Origin: Oscillospiraceae bacterium
Lineage (GTDB): Bacteria > Bacillota > Clostridia > Oscillospirales > Oscillospiraceae
Assembly: GCA_015067525.1 (NCBI GenBank)
Contig: SVMH01000007.1
Coordinates: forward strand, 1 to 64,000
Reading direction: 5' to 3'
DNA length: 64,000 bases
The notes under the pieces were generated by a model. That model saw only the letters and a list, made by a program, of their open reading frames with translations. It ran no database searches and was not told the DNA's origin. Positions within the stretch are counted from its first letter, which is position 1. Each line of letters opens with the position of its first letter. The translations under genes were made by a program, and so were the position numbers. Positions 9,360-21,700 of this stretch are shown one piece after another.

Positions 9360-10118
9360 GTGAAAAAAATCGTGCATAAATCGGCGGCGCCCATTTACGC
9401 CGCGGCGGTGGTGTGGCTGCTGTATGGCCTGCTGTTTCCGCTGTATCGCGTCATCCACTTTGTCATCGTGATCGCGGCTTCGGCGGTGGTGTATTGCATC
9501 GCCAAGGCCCTGTGTCCCGACATTGTGGAAGAGGTGAAGGTGGAGGAGAAGCCCCAGACCACCGGCAACGCGGAGCTGGACAAGATGATCGCCGACGGCA
9601 AACTGGCCATCAGCGAGATGAAGCGGCTCAACGAGAGCATCAAGGACGAGACCATCAGCCGCCAGATCGACCGGCTGGAGGAGATCAGCGGCAAGATCTT
9701 CGCGCAGGTGCAAGCCGAGCCCCAGAAGCTGTCCCAGATCCGCAAGTTCATGAGCTACTATCTGCCCACCACACTCAAGCTGCTCAATGCCTATGACCGC
9801 ATGAGCGAGCAGGGCGTCAGCGGCGAGAACATCAGCGGCACCATGAAGCGGGTGGAGGACATGATGGACACCATCGTGCAGGCTTTCGAAAAGCAGCTGG
9901 ACAGCCTCTTTGGCGCGGAGGCGCTGGATATCTCCACCGATATCACCGTTCTGGACAACATGATGGCCCGTGAAGGTCTGGTGGACGACCTGATCCACCG
10001 CACCCAGACTGCCGCGCCGGTGCAGGAGGCGCCGCAGGCGGAGGTCAAGACCCAGCCCAACAGCGTGACCATCAACTATGAGGACGAACTTTCCGGCGGC
10101 ATCACGCTGGAGCTGTAA
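9360..10118 (+). CDS. XpaC-like (5-bromo-4-chloroindolyl phosphate hydrolysis family) membrane protein
   Basis: GTG start after aacaggaggcgatgga; two TM helices then LRKFMSYYLPTTLKLLNAYD-like segment (IRKFMSYYLPTTLKLLNAYDRM) typical of XpaC. Confidence 0.8.
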   Translation: MKKIVHKSAAPIYAAAVVWLLYGLLFPLYRVIHFVIVIAASAVVYCIAKALCPDIVEEVKVEEKPQTTGNAELDKMIADGKLAISEMKRLNESIKDETISRQIDRLEEISGKIFAQVQAEPQKLSQIRKFMSYYLPTTLKLLNAYDRMSEQGVSGENISGTMKRVEDMMDTIVQAFEKQLDSLFGAEALDISTDITVLDNMMAREGLVDDLIHRTQTAAPVQEAPQAEVKTQPNSVTINYEDELSGGITLEL

Positions 10119-10161
10119 GACAAATCAACCGATGAAATATACAGAAAGTGAGGAAAACACC

Positions 10162-11322
10162 ATGACTGACAAGATCCCTGAGCTGACCCTGGAGGGCATT
10201 GAGCTGGATGCTGCCGTTCCCACCCTGACCCTGACCCCCGAGGCACCCGAGGCCCCTGTGGCGGTGGAAGAGCCCCAGATCGAACCTGTGGAGATGGACG
10301 AGCGCCTGCTGACCGAGGAAGAGCGCAAGGCCGTGGAGGAATTCTCCAAGAAGATCGATATCCGTGACACCAACATGATCCTGCAGTACGGCGCTGCCGC
10401 GCAGAAGAGCGTGGCCAGCTTCTCCGAAAGCGCGCTGAGCAGCGTGCGCAGCAAGGATCTGGGCGAGATCGGCCAGGATCTGAGCAAGCTGGTGGTGGAG
10501 CTCAAGGGCTTCGGCGGCGAGGAGAGAAAGGGCCTGCTGGGCCTGTTCCGCAAGGCCGGCAGAAGCATCGAGGCCATGAAGGCCGAGTACGGCAAGGTGG
10601 AAGCCAACGTGGAGAAGATCGCCCAGGCTCTGGAGCAGCATCAGATCACCCTGCTCAAGGACGTGGCCATGTTCGACCAGATGTATGAGCTGAACCTGAA
10701 GTACTACAAGGAGCTGACCATGTACATCCTGGCCGGTAAGAAGCGCCTGGCCGAGATCCGCGCCACCGAGGTGGAGGCGCTGCGCAAGAAGGCAGAGGAG
10801 AGCGGCCTTGCCGAGGACGCGCAGGCCTACAACGATCTGGTGAACCTGTGCGGCCGCTTTGAAAAGAAGCTGCACGATCTGGAGCTGACCCGTATGGTGT
10901 CCGTCCAGATGGGTCCCCAGACCCGCCTGCTGCAGAACAACGACACCCTCATGATCGAGAAGATCCAGTCCTCTCTGGTGAACACCATCCCCCTGTGGAA
11001 GAGCCAGATGGTGCTGGCACTGGGTCTGGAGCACAGCCGTCAGGCCACCGCTGCCCAGAGCGCCGTTACCGAGATGACCAACGAGCTGCTCAAGAGAAAC
11101 GCCGAGACGCTGAAGATGGGCACCATCGCCACCGCCAAGGAGGCCGAGCGCAGCATCATCGACATCCAGACGCTGCGTGAGACCAACGAGAAGCTGATCT
11201 CCACGCTGGACGAGGTGCTGACCATCCAGCGCGAGGGTGCTGCCAAGCGTCAGGCCGCCGAGGCCGAGCTGGGCCGCATCGAGGGCCAGCTGAAGGCCAA
11301 GCTGCTGGAGCTGCGCGGCTAA
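10162..11322 (+). CDS. Toxic anion resistance protein (TelA family)
   Basis: TelA-like coiled-coil protein; IDIRDTNMILQYGAAAQKSVASFSESALSSVRSKDLGEIG. Confidence 0.9.
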   Translation: MTDKIPELTLEGIELDAAVPTLTLTPEAPEAPVAVEEPQIEPVEMDERLLTEEERKAVEEFSKKIDIRDTNMILQYGAAAQKSVASFSESALSSVRSKDLGEIGQDLSKLVVELKGFGGEERKGLLGLFRKAGRSIEAMKAEYGKVEANVEKIAQALEQHQITLLKDVAMFDQMYELNLKYYKELTMYILAGKKRLAEIRATEVEALRKKAEESGLAEDAQAYNDLVNLCGRFEKKLHDLELTRMVSVQMGPQTRLLQNNDTLMIEKIQSSLVNTIPLWKSQMVLALGLEHSRQATAAQSAVTEMTNELLKRNAETLKMGTIATAKEAERSIIDIQTLRETNEKLISTLDEVLTIQREGAAKRQAAEAELGRIEGQLKAKLLELRG

Positions 11323-11352
11323 AAATCCCTCCTTCTTGAAAGGGGAAGTGCT

Positions 11353-12300
11353 ATGAAATTTTATCAACGGCGCAGTGTGGCACTGGTGGTGCTGGTGCTG
11401 GCCATTCTGGGCGCCAGCTTCTATGGCTTAAGTCGTCGCCCTGCCAGCCTGCCCAAGGTGGAATACTACAACTGGATCGCCGATGAAGCCAATTTGCTGA
11501 GCACCGATACGGAGCGTACCGTCGAGACCTACAACAAAAACTGGAACGACAAGTACTATGCCGTCATCGCCGTGGCCGCTGTGGACAATATCCGCGGCTG
11601 GAAGGCGGAGGACTTCGTCTATGACCTGGGCGAAAAATGGGGCCTTGGCGCCAACGATATGCTGCTTTTGCTGGTGGAAGACGGCGACTATTACGTAGGT
11701 CTGGGCGACAATCTCCTGAACATGACGGACACGCAGCAGACCAAGCTGCAGGCGGCCATCGATACGGACTACTACAAGGGCGACTACAACGCCGCCGTGG
11801 TGTCCTTCTTCCGTCAGGCGGATGTGTTTTACGCCCAGATGGCGTCCCAGTCTTTTTACAACGGCCCTGACTATGAGTGGGTGGGCGGCAACGGCGACCG
11901 GGTTGGCCTGAGTATTTTCGGCGTCATCCTGGTGGTAGCCGTGGTGTTCCTGGTCTGGGCCGCGCTGGATAAGGTGCGCTACAACCGCTATCAGCGGCGC
12001 GTGCGCATTACCCCCGGCATCGTGTATTATCCCATTTTCTGGGGCAGACCCCGCCGCCCGGCAGCCCCCGTGCGGCCGGTGCAGCCTACCCGGCCGCCCC
12101 AGAGCGCTTACCGCCCCGGCGGCAGCTACACGCCTCCGCGCAGCAGCGGCTCCACCGTGCGCCGCAGCAGCCCCACTACCCGTCCTGCCCAGCGCAGCGG
12201 CGGCAGCCGCAGCAGCTTCGGCAACGGCGGCTTCGGCGGCGGCAGCAGAGGCGGTACGCCCCGTGGAGGTTCCCGCGGCGGCTTTGGCGGACGTCGGTAA
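11353..12300 (+). CDS. TPM-domain membrane protein with Gly/Ser/Arg-rich C-terminal tail
   Basis: VEYYNWIADEANLLSTDTERTVETYNKNW..., TM helix, low-complexity SGGSRSSFGNGGFGGGSRGG tail. Confidence 0.8.
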   Translation: MKFYQRRSVALVVLVLAILGASFYGLSRRPASLPKVEYYNWIADEANLLSTDTERTVETYNKNWNDKYYAVIAVAAVDNIRGWKAEDFVYDLGEKWGLGANDMLLLLVEDGDYYVGLGDNLLNMTDTQQTKLQAAIDTDYYKGDYNAAVVSFFRQADVFYAQMASQSFYNGPDYEWVGGNGDRVGLSIFGVILVVAVVFLVWAALDKVRYNRYQRRVRITPGIVYYPIFWGRPRRPAAPVRPVQPTRPPQSAYRPGGSYTPPRSSGSTVRRSSPTTRPAQRSGGSRSSFGNGGFGGGSRGGTPRGGSRGGFGGRR

Positions 12301-12305
12301 AACGT

Positions 12306-12349
12306 AAAAAAAGGACTGCTTCCCTTTGACGGGGAAGCAGTCTTTTTTC
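12306..12349. terminator. Bidirectional terminator
   Basis: gactgcttccc-loop-gggaagcagtc flanked by A and T tracts. Confidence 0.85.
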
Positions 12350-13721
12350 ATTCGTATTTGGCCTCGGTGTGCAGCGCGTGGAACAGCTGCTGCTGCCGCT
12401 CCAGACGGCCCGTTTTGTAAAAATAGAGGGGCAGGAGCACCAGATCTGCCAGGATCCAGGCCAGCACATGGGCCAGCACCGAGCCGGAATAGCCCCACAG
12501 CTCCACCAGCGTGAAGGCGGCGGCCACGCGGCCCACCAGCTCGGCAAGACCTGCCAGCATGGCAGAGTTGGAAAAGCCCATGCCCTGCAGGCCGTTGCGG
12601 AACACCAAGATCACCAGCAGTGTGGGGTAGGCGATCACCAGGATCATCAAAAAGCGCTGAGCCAGCGCCAGCACCTCTGTCTCGCCGGCTTCGATGAACA
12701 AAAGGGCCATGGTGGGGCCGAAGAAGTAGGCTGCGGCCAAAGCAACGGCGCAGTAGACAAGGCCCACCCACATGATCTGCCGGACACCCTTGCGGATACG
12801 GTCGATCCGTCCGGCACCCAGATTCTGGCCGCAGTAGGTAGCCATGGCCAGACCCATCGTTTCAAAGGGCGCGGCCAGCACATTGTGCACCTTGCTGCCG
12901 GCGGAGACGCCGGCCACCGCCAGATCACCCAGCGAGTTGACGGCGCTTTGCAGCGTCACCGAGCCGATGGCCGTGATGGAGAACTGCAGGCCCATGGGAA
13001 TGCCCACACCGGCGATGTGCAGCATCTCTCGCCAGTCGGGCCGGAGATCCTGCCGCGTCAGGCGCAGCAGCGGCACCTTGCGGTCCATATAGACCAGACA
13101 GGCAAGGCCGGAGAACAGCTGGGCGATGACGGTGGCGAAGGCGGCGCCCTCCACGCCCATGTCCATGGGTCCCATGAACACGATGTCCAGCACGATGTTG
13201 ATGACTGTGGCCGCGATGAGGAAGTAAAGGGGCGTGCGGCTGTCCCCCAGCGCCCGCAGGATGCTGGCAGCCATGTTGTACAGCACCAGTGCGCCGGTAC
13301 CCATAAAGATGATGAAGATGTAGGTGTAGGCATCGTCATACAGGCTGGGCGGTGTGTTGGTGATGCGCAGGATCCAGCCGGTGGTGAAGAAGGTGATGCC
13401 GGTGATGAGCGCCGTGGTCATCAGGCACAGCCACACGGTCTGGCCGCAGCGGCGGCGCACTGCCGCCATATCGCCGGCACCGAAGCTCTGAGAGATGGGG
13501 ATGGTGAAGCCGGAGCACACGCCCAGGGCGAAGCCCAGCACCAGAAAGTTCAGCGAGCCGGTGGAGCCCACGGCGGCAAAGGCGTCGGTGCCCAGCATGC
13601 GGCCAACGATGATGCTGTCGGCCAGATTATAAAACTGCTGAAAGAGGTTGCCGATCAGCAGCGGGACGCAGAAGATGAGGATCTGCCGGATCGGCGACCC
13701 GGTGGTCATGTCGCGTGTCAT
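12348..13721 (-). CDS. MATE-family efflux transporter
   Basis: MTTGSPIRQILIFCVPLLIGNLFQQFYNLADSIIVGRMLG; 12-TM pattern. Confidence 0.93.
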   Translation of the reverse strand: MTRDMTTGSPIRQILIFCVPLLIGNLFQQFYNLADSIIVGRMLGTDAFAAVGSTGSLNFLVLGFALGVCSGFTIPISQSFGAGDMAAVRRRCGQTVWLCLMTTALITGITFFTTGWILRITNTPPSLYDDAYTYIFIIFMGTGALVLYNMAASILRALGDSRTPLYFLIAATVINIVLDIVFMGPMDMGVEGAAFATVIAQLFSGLACLVYMDRKVPLLRLTRQDLRPDWREMLHIAGVGIPMGLQFSITAIGSVTLQSAVNSLGDLAVAGVSAGSKVHNVLAAPFETMGLAMATYCGQNLGAGRIDRIRKGVRQIMWVGLVYCAVALAAAYFFGPTMALLFIEAGETEVLALAQRFLMILVIAYPTLLVILVFRNGLQGMGFSNSAMLAGLAELVGRVAAAFTLVELWGYSGSVLAHVLAWILADLVLLPLYFYKTGRLERQQQLFHALHTEAKYE

Positions 13722-13908
13722 GCACTTTCCCTCCTTTCGGGATTTCCAGATGGTATTCTAACGCATTTTCCACCATAGTCAAGAGGGAAAATAGACAGCT
13801 GCTGCATGGAAAATCATGTAAGGCGGGGGAGGGCGGACGAAAACGGAACAGGGGAAAACAAATCCCACATTTTTGCAAAAATGCCTTGCAAAAATGCGGC
13901 GCTTTTCG

Positions 13909-13937
13909 TTGACATTGGGGGCAGAAAATGGTATAAC
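13909..13937 (+). promoter_or_regulatory. Sigma-A promoter upstream of phosphodiesterase gene
   Basis: TTGACA-N17-TATAAC. Confidence 0.7.
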
Positions 13938-14016
13938 GGGCATAGAAAACCGCTCCCGCGGGTGGCGGGAGAAAAGAACATGGAGCTATGCTCACAGGAA
14001 AGGAAACGAAACGAAT

Positions 14017-15336
14017 ATGAGTGAGAAACTGATCGTCCTGTCCATGGATGCCATGGTGAGCGAGGACATTGCCTATCTGAAGACGAAGCCCAATTTTTCC
14101 CGTCTGTTCCGTAACTGCGCCCAGGTGGAGAAGATGTGCACCGTTTATCCCAGCATCACCTATCCCGCCCACGTCAGCATGATGACCGGCTGCCGCCCCG
14201 GCAAGCACGGCATCTTCAATAACCACCACTTCAAGTCCGAACTGCCCTATCCCGACTGGTACCTGTACAACTCCGACATCCATGTGGAGAACGTGTTCGC
14301 CGCCGCCAAGCGCGCCGGCAAGACCACCGCTGCCGTGTACTGGCCTGTCACCGGCAACGACCCCAACATCGACTACCTCATCAACGAGTACTTCTTCTAT
14401 GCCGGTGAGGACGTGGAAGAGATGTTCGCCAAGTTCGGCGCCAACGAGGATACCCTCAACGTCATCCGTGAGAACGCACACCGTCTGCCCACCAACCGCA
14501 AGAAGGAAGAGCGGATGTATCTGCGCAACGGTTTTGATGACTTTATCATGGGCTGCATGTGCAGCCTGATCCGCAACCACCAGCCCGACCTGCTGATGGT
14601 GCACAACTGCTGGATGGACTCCACCCGTCACCGCTACGGTGTGTTCAACGAGTACACCCGCGAGGGTCTGGATCTGACCGATATGTGGCTGGGTCAGGTC
14701 ATCAAGGCGCTGGAAGATGCCGGTATTTACGATGAGACCAACTTCGTTCTGGTCAGCGACCATGGCCAGCGCGACTTTGCACGCCGCATGAAGCCCAATG
14801 TGCTGCTGCGCCGCGGCGGCTTCTTCGACGTCACGGAGGATGGCAAGGTGGGCGACTGGCGCGCCTATGCCCAGTCCAACGGCATGTCCTTCAGCGTGTT
14901 CCTGAAGGATAAGAACGACGAGGTCACCAAGAAGCAGGTCTACGAGTATCTGCAGCAGCTGCAGGCCGAGGGCGTCTGGGGCGTGGGTAAGATCCGCACC
15001 GAGGAAGAGGCCCGTGCCGAATATGGCCTGTACGGCGACTTCTCCTTCATCATCGAGACCGACGGCTACACCACCTACTCCGATGCATGGCAGGAGCCTG
15101 TCATCAGCGGTATCGACTTCAGCGACTACCGTCTGGGCAACGCCACCCACGGCTATGAGCCCGAGACCGGCGCACAGCCCGTGTTCGTGGCCCGTGGTCC
15201 CGCCTTCAAGGCCGGCTTCTTCCGTGAGCGCGGCCGCGTCATCGACGAGGCTCCCACCTATGCCTACATTCTGGGCGACTCCCTGCCCGAGGCTGAGGGC
15301 AGCGTCATGATGGATGTTCTGGCCGAGGGCCGCTGA
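14017..15336 (+). CDS. Alkaline phosphatase family / nucleotide pyrophosphatase-phosphodiesterase
   Basis: LSMDAMVSEDIAYLKT...YPSITYPAHVSMMTGCRPGKHGIFNN...LVSDHGQRDF metal-binding motifs. Confidence 0.88.
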   Translation: MSEKLIVLSMDAMVSEDIAYLKTKPNFSRLFRNCAQVEKMCTVYPSITYPAHVSMMTGCRPGKHGIFNNHHFKSELPYPDWYLYNSDIHVENVFAAAKRAGKTTAAVYWPVTGNDPNIDYLINEYFFYAGEDVEEMFAKFGANEDTLNVIRENAHRLPTNRKKEERMYLRNGFDDFIMGCMCSLIRNHQPDLLMVHNCWMDSTRHRYGVFNEYTREGLDLTDMWLGQVIKALEDAGIYDETNFVLVSDHGQRDFARRMKPNVLLRRGGFFDVTEDGKVGDWRAYAQSNGMSFSVFLKDKNDEVTKKQVYEYLQQLQAEGVWGVGKIRTEEEARAEYGLYGDFSFIIETDGYTTYSDAWQEPVISGIDFSDYRLGNATHGYEPETGAQPVFVARGPAFKAGFFRERGRVIDEAPTYAYILGDSLPEAEGSVMMDVLAEGR

Positions 15337-15353
15337 GCCGACAACTACCGATA

Positions 15354-15392
15354 AAAAGGACAGCTTCGCAACCGCGAAGCTGTCTTTTTTTG
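15354..15392 (+). terminator. Rho-independent terminator
   Basis: gacagcttcgc-aacc-gcgaagctgtc then ttttttt. Confidence 0.9.
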
Positions 15393-15717
15393 TTGCGAAA
15401 ACATTGGCAACATTGTCAAATAATAGTCGTATTCCAAAAGAGAAAATGGGATATTTCTATAGAAAGAGGGGGGGGAACAGAGGGGTGTTGTGTTGAAGGC
15501 GAAACAATATTTGCAAGTTTTGATAATATTTATCGATGGAAGTTGTGAGAAGTGCACAGAAAATGAAAGCAAAATTGGCCATATCGCAGAAAACTGGCAT
15601 GAGTAAGGAGACTTACTTGACTGAATTTGCCAAAAAAGATAAAATTGCTGGTATAAAACCAGAATGCCGATGAACGGTGGGCTTTATCGCACGGTAAAAC
15701 CAAAAGGAGGAACGATC

Positions 15718-18700
15718 ATGAGTGAAGTGGAAACCAAGACCGCGGAAACCGGTAAGAAGAAAAAGCTTCCGCTGCTGATTTTGCTGGCGGTGCTGCTGAT
15801 CGGCGGCATCGGCGCGGCAGTGGCGCTTCTGGGCGGCGGCGAGGATGACGCCTGGCTGCGCAAAGCTCTGGCAGACGAGTCTGTCAGTACCATTGAACTC
15901 AACGAGGACATCAAGGCAACGGAAGGCTATGAGGTCAACGGTACCAAGACCATCGTCGGTACCGGCAAGATCTCCATGACCACGGACAGCAGCTATGTCT
16001 TCAGCGTTAACGACGGCGCTTCGCTGACGGTGGACGGCATCGCGGTCAACGTGATGAATATCGGTGCCAACGGCGTGGTGGTCCGCTCCGGTGGCGCGCT
16101 GGAGTGGAAGAGCGGTACGCTGTCCTATCCCAAGCAGTATGCCGTCATGAGCTACGGCGATACGAAGATCTCCGGCGGTACTTTTGAATTTGCCGGCACC
16201 AACTGGCTGTATGTCAAGAGCGGTACCAAGGCCGAGGTCACCGGCGGCCACTTCGTCAAATCCGGCGCTGTGGGCTTTGAGGTGGAAAAAGATGCCGAGC
16301 TCTCGATCAGCGGCAAGGATACGCTGATCGAACGCGCCGGCACCAACACCATCAATAACTACGGAAAGGTCACGCTGACCGAGGCCACCATCTCCGCTTC
16401 CGAGGTGTGGACCGTCACCAACCACGGCGAGCTGCTGATGGACGGCGCCATTGTGAAGGACTGTTCTGTCAAGGGCGTGCTTTATAATTACAAGGACGCT
16501 GTCTCTGCCGAGATCCGCAACTGTACCTTCTCCGGAAGTAAGACCTATCACATCTATAACCAGCACGAGGTCACCATCAAGGATACGGATATGTCCGATT
16601 CCGGCGCTTCCTCGCTGAACAACCAGCCCGGTGCCATCATGAACATTGAGAACGTGACGCTGACCAACTGCGGCTATCACGCTATCTACAATGACCGCGG
16701 CACCATGAACATCAAGAACTGCGACATCGACACCACGGTGTACAAGGGCGTGCAGAACAAGACCGGCTATGTCACCATCGACGGCATGACCCTCAATAAC
16801 GTAGGCGGTGCCGGCCTTGGCAACGTGGCCTATGTTACCGGCGGCGGTTATGGCTACATCCACGCCAACAATGTCACCGCCACCAACACGGTGGACTACA
16901 ACGTGGTCAGCTACGGCGGTGAGCTGAAGCTGAGCAACAGCGTGATGAATGTGACCCCCGGTGCCAACGTGTACATCCGCAACGGCACTTTCGAGCTGGA
17001 CAACGTCCAGATCCTGGGCACCAAAAATCCCGGTAAGGTGGCACTGGCACTGGGTTCTGACACCTACCGCACGGTGGAAGGCTCTATCAAGGGTAACACC
17101 GTCATCAAGGGCAGTGCCTCCCGCGGCGTGACCAACTACGGCACGCTGTATATCTACGGCGGCACCATCACCGGCAACAAGCCCTCCGGCACCTCCAAGG
17201 CCGGCGGCGGTATCTATACCCTGGGCAAAGTGTATATGTACGGTGGCTCCATCACCGGCAACACCGCCCTGACTTACGGCGGCGGTATCCGTGTGGACTC
17301 CGATGAGAAGAGCGTGGGCAGCCTGTACATGTACGGCGGCTCCATCTCCGGCAATAAGGCCGGCAGCAACGGCGGCGGTATCTCCATCGCCGATCCCGCC
17401 TGCGGCCTGTACCTGCACGGCGGCACGGTGGCCAACAACGTATCTGACGCCAAGGGCGACGGCATCCTCATCAACGGCAAGTTTGACCTGTATAACGGTG
17501 CAGCTATCAAGAATAACGATGTCTACATCTTCGAGGCCGGCCAGTACATCAATGTCAAGTCTGAGTCTCTGGCAAACAATGTCATCACCGTGCGCCATGG
17601 CGCCCTGAGCGAGGGTACTGTGGTGGCCAAGTTCCCCAGTGAGGCTGCTGCAGCCGCGCTGGCTGACCGCTTCGTCAGCGGCAACGATCAGTTCACCTTC
17701 GAAGTGGACGGTAAGGATCTGGTGGCCCGCATCACGGCCAAGGATCTGGAGTCCCCCGCGGACTTTGCTGACGCCAAGACTGTGACCGTCACCACCTTCG
17801 CCCAGCTCAAGAGCGCGGTGGAGAGCACCAAGGGCGAGAAGATCATCAAGATCGCTGCCGATATCCCCATGACCGGTATCATCCGCGTGCCCGCTTCCGC
17901 CTCCGTCAAGCTCATTGACGACGGCACGGCCCGCACGCTCAAGCGCTCTGGTTATCAGGGCGAGCTGTTCTATCTGAACAACGAGGCCAACCTCTATGTG
18001 GCCGGCACGGCCGGTCTGACGCTGGACGGCGCATCTGACACCGTTCTGGCCGAAAAGCCCCTCATCTTTGCCACGGCCAACTCCTACGTGGTGCTGGAGA
18101 GCGGCGCTGTGCTGCAGAACAACACCAACACCAGCTATGCCACCTCCGCCTGTGCCGGCGCCGTGAATCTGTATGGCGGCCGCATGATCGTGGACGGCGG
18201 TATCATCCGCAACTGCAACGGCCCGACCTATGAAACGGCTGACAGCGGCATGACCAACCGTCCCGCCGTGTATGTGTCCACCACCGGCGTGGTGTCCGTC
18301 AAGGGCGGCGAGATCTCCGGCAGCCAGAACGGCGCCATCCGCAGCTATGGCCGCGTGTACGTCTCCGGCGGCGAGATCAAGGATAATGTCCGCAGCGGCG
18401 ACGGCGGCGCAGCCATCCGCGCTCCGTGGATCTACATGACCGGCGGTACCATCTCCGGCAACAAGAGCACCAACGGCGGCGGTGCGGTCTACCTGACTCC
18501 CTCCGAGGCCATCCCCGAGGGCTACTTCTACATGAGCGGCGGCAGCATCACCGGCAACTTCTCCGGTGTGAACGATGCCGACCCCAACTACGACTTTGAC
18601 ACCGTGGGCGGCGCGGTCTATGTGGACCAGAACTGTGTGTTCGACTGCGTGGCCGGTACCATCAGCAACAACCAGGCCATCGGTGACAAGACCGGCAGCT

Positions 18701-21700
18701 CCATCGGTCAGAACGGCGGCGGCATCGTCAACGACGGCGTGGTCTACCTGCGCAGCGGTGCGGTGGTCAGCGGCAACTATGCCACCCGTAACGGCGGCGG
18801 CATCTTCTGCCGCAACAAGGGCGCCCAGCTCATCATTGAGGGCGCTGCCATTTCCGGCAACTATACCGATGGCCGCGGCGGCGGTATCTTCAGCGAAGGC
18901 GCTGACAACACCGTCACCATCACCGGCGCTACCATTGAGAACAACAAGGCGCTCGGCGGCGGCGGTATCCTCTTCGGCGGCGGCGTGGCCAGCGTGACCG
19001 ACACGGTCTTCCGCGGCAACGAGGCCCAGCGCACCGGCAGCAGCTACGGCAACGCCGGCGCCATCATGAACCAGAGCAGCACCAAGCTGACGCTGACCAA
19101 CGTCACCTTCGACGGCAACAAGGCCATCGCCAAGGATGGCGGCGGCGGATGCGGCGGCGCTGTCTATAACGACAAGGCGGACATCGTCATCAACGGCATC
19201 GTCAGCAAGAACAACGAGGCTCGCGTGGCAGATGACATCTTCATCAGCAAGAACACCCTCAGCAACAGCGTGTCCGGCGCCTTCGACGTCACCGAGGTCT
19301 ATCTCGAGGGCAGCGAGACGCTGGTCATCGGCGAGAACTTCACCGGCCGCAGTGATAACGGCCTGATCCTGGTGGATCTGCCCAACGGCAGCAGCACCAA
19401 CCGCTATCTGGCCGGCGAGCAGCTGCTGGAAGGCAATGTCGGCGAGACTGTGGCGGCCCTGTTCACCCTGGGCAGCGACTATGCCGACCTGGCTATCGGC
19501 GCCGACGGCAAGATCGTGGGCGGCCAGACGCCCGACCAGCCCGATACGCCCGTCATCCCCGAGGGTCCCGCAGCCCAGATCGGCGAGCAGAAGTATGACA
19601 CGCTGGCCGAGGCCGTGGCCGCCGCACAGGCAGGCGACACCATCGTCATCATCAACGACATGATCCTCGCCGACACCCTGACCATTGAAAAGACCATCAC
19701 CATCACCACCGACGGTGTGGCCGACCGCACCATCTACAGCGCGGTGGAAGGTGCGGACTACTACATCAACGTCAAGGCTGACGGCGTGGTCATCACCGGC
19801 AGTGAGAACTCCCGCCTCATCATCGACGGCGAGGGCAAAACTCACCAAAGAGGTCTGGTGGCCCTGCAGGGTGCCGGCTGCAAGCTGGAATATGTGACGC
19901 TGCAGAACAATGTCAGCACCTATAACGGCGGCGGTCTGTACACCAACAAAACCGGCGGCGTGCTGAACAGCGTGGAATTCATCAACTGCAAGGCCGAGGG
20001 CGCGGAGCTGTGCGGCGGCGCGCTGTACCTGACCAGCAGCGGCGGCGTGACGGCCACCAACTGCCTGTTTGAGGGCAACGAGGCTACCTACCGCGGCGGC
20101 GCTGTGTACGCTGCAGGCAGCGCGGTATTCACCGCTGAGGGCTGCACCTTCAAGAGCAACAAAGCCGTTGAAAACCGCGGCGGCGCCATCTATGCCGTTG
20201 CCAACGTGACGCTGACCCTGACCGACTGCGTATTCGACGGCAATGAGGCCAAGGACTCCGGCGGCGCCATCCTCAGCGCCAAGGCATCTGACCAGCTCAT
20301 CACCGGCTGTACCTTTACCAATAACACCTCCGGTAACTTCGGCGGCGCGGTGGGCTTCTCCTCCGGCGCCAGCACCGTGACGCTGGACAGCTGCACCTTC
20401 TCCGGCAACACGGCCAACGGCACCGGCAACTTCACCGGCGGCGCCATCTCCGTGGGCACGACTGTCACCGTCACCGGCGGCGAGACCTACATCACCTACA
20501 ACGCAGCCCCCAACGGCTACGGCGGCGGTATCGGTACCCAGAAGGCTGTGGGCACCGCCAGCGTGACCGTGAACGAGGGTGCCACCCTGCACATCTACGG
20601 CAACACCCAGAAGTCCGGCGGCGAGGTGTCCTTCAAGGCGGAGGACGGCGCCATTACCAACAATGGCACCCTCGTCACCGAGGCTCCCGAAGATCCTCAT
20701 GTGGCCAAGATCGGCGAGACCGGCTATGCCACGCTGGCTGAGGCGGTGGCCGCCGCCCAGAGCGGTGACACCGTGGTACTGGTGAGCGACGCGGTGCTGA
20801 CTGAGACGCTGGCCATCGACAAGGCCATCACCCTTACCACCGACGGGCTGGGCAAGCGCACCGTTACCGGTGACGCGGCCCTGACCGGCAGCTTCTTTAA
20901 GGTAACGTCCGGCGGCGTGAAGCTGTCCGGCACGGCCGACAGCCGCCTCATGATCGACGGCGCGGGCGTGGAGCGCGACAGCCTGATTGCTGTGGAGTGC
21001 GCTGATGCAGCTGACACCGTGACCGCGGAATATGTGACAGTCTGCAACGCCAAGAGCAAGAGTAACGGCAGCGCCGTCAGCATCACCAAGGGCAAGCTGG
21101 CTGCTGCAAACTGCATCTTTGACAAGAACGAAGTGGACGCACAGGCCGATAAGAGCGGCAGCGGCGGCGCCATCTATCTGGCAGCCACCAACTCCGCGGC
21201 CGACCTGATCGACTGCACCTTCACCGGCAACAAGGCCAACTACCGCGGTGGCGCCATCTACGCCAATAAGGAAGTGCCTGTGGTGCTGACGGGCTGCGTG
21301 TTTGACGGCAACAGTGCCGGCAACGCAGGCGGTGCCATCCTGTCCGGCAAGACCGACGGCCAGCTCATCACCGATTGCGAGTTTACCGACAACACGGCCG
21401 GTGCTTTCGGCGGCGCGGTGGGCTTCTCTGCCGGCGCCAGCACTGTGACGCTGGACGGCTGCACCTTCACCGGCAACATTGCCAACGGCACCCAGAAGTA
21501 TGCCGGCGGCGCCATCTCCGTGGGTACGGCGCTGACCGTTACCGGCGGCGAGACCTGCATCACCGGTAACGCGGCACCCAATGGCTACGGCGGCGGCATC
21601 GGCACCCAGAAGGCCGTGGGCACTGCCAGCGTGACCGTGAACGAAGGCGCCACGCTGCATATCTACGGCAACACCCAAAAGACCGGCGGTGAGGTGTCCT

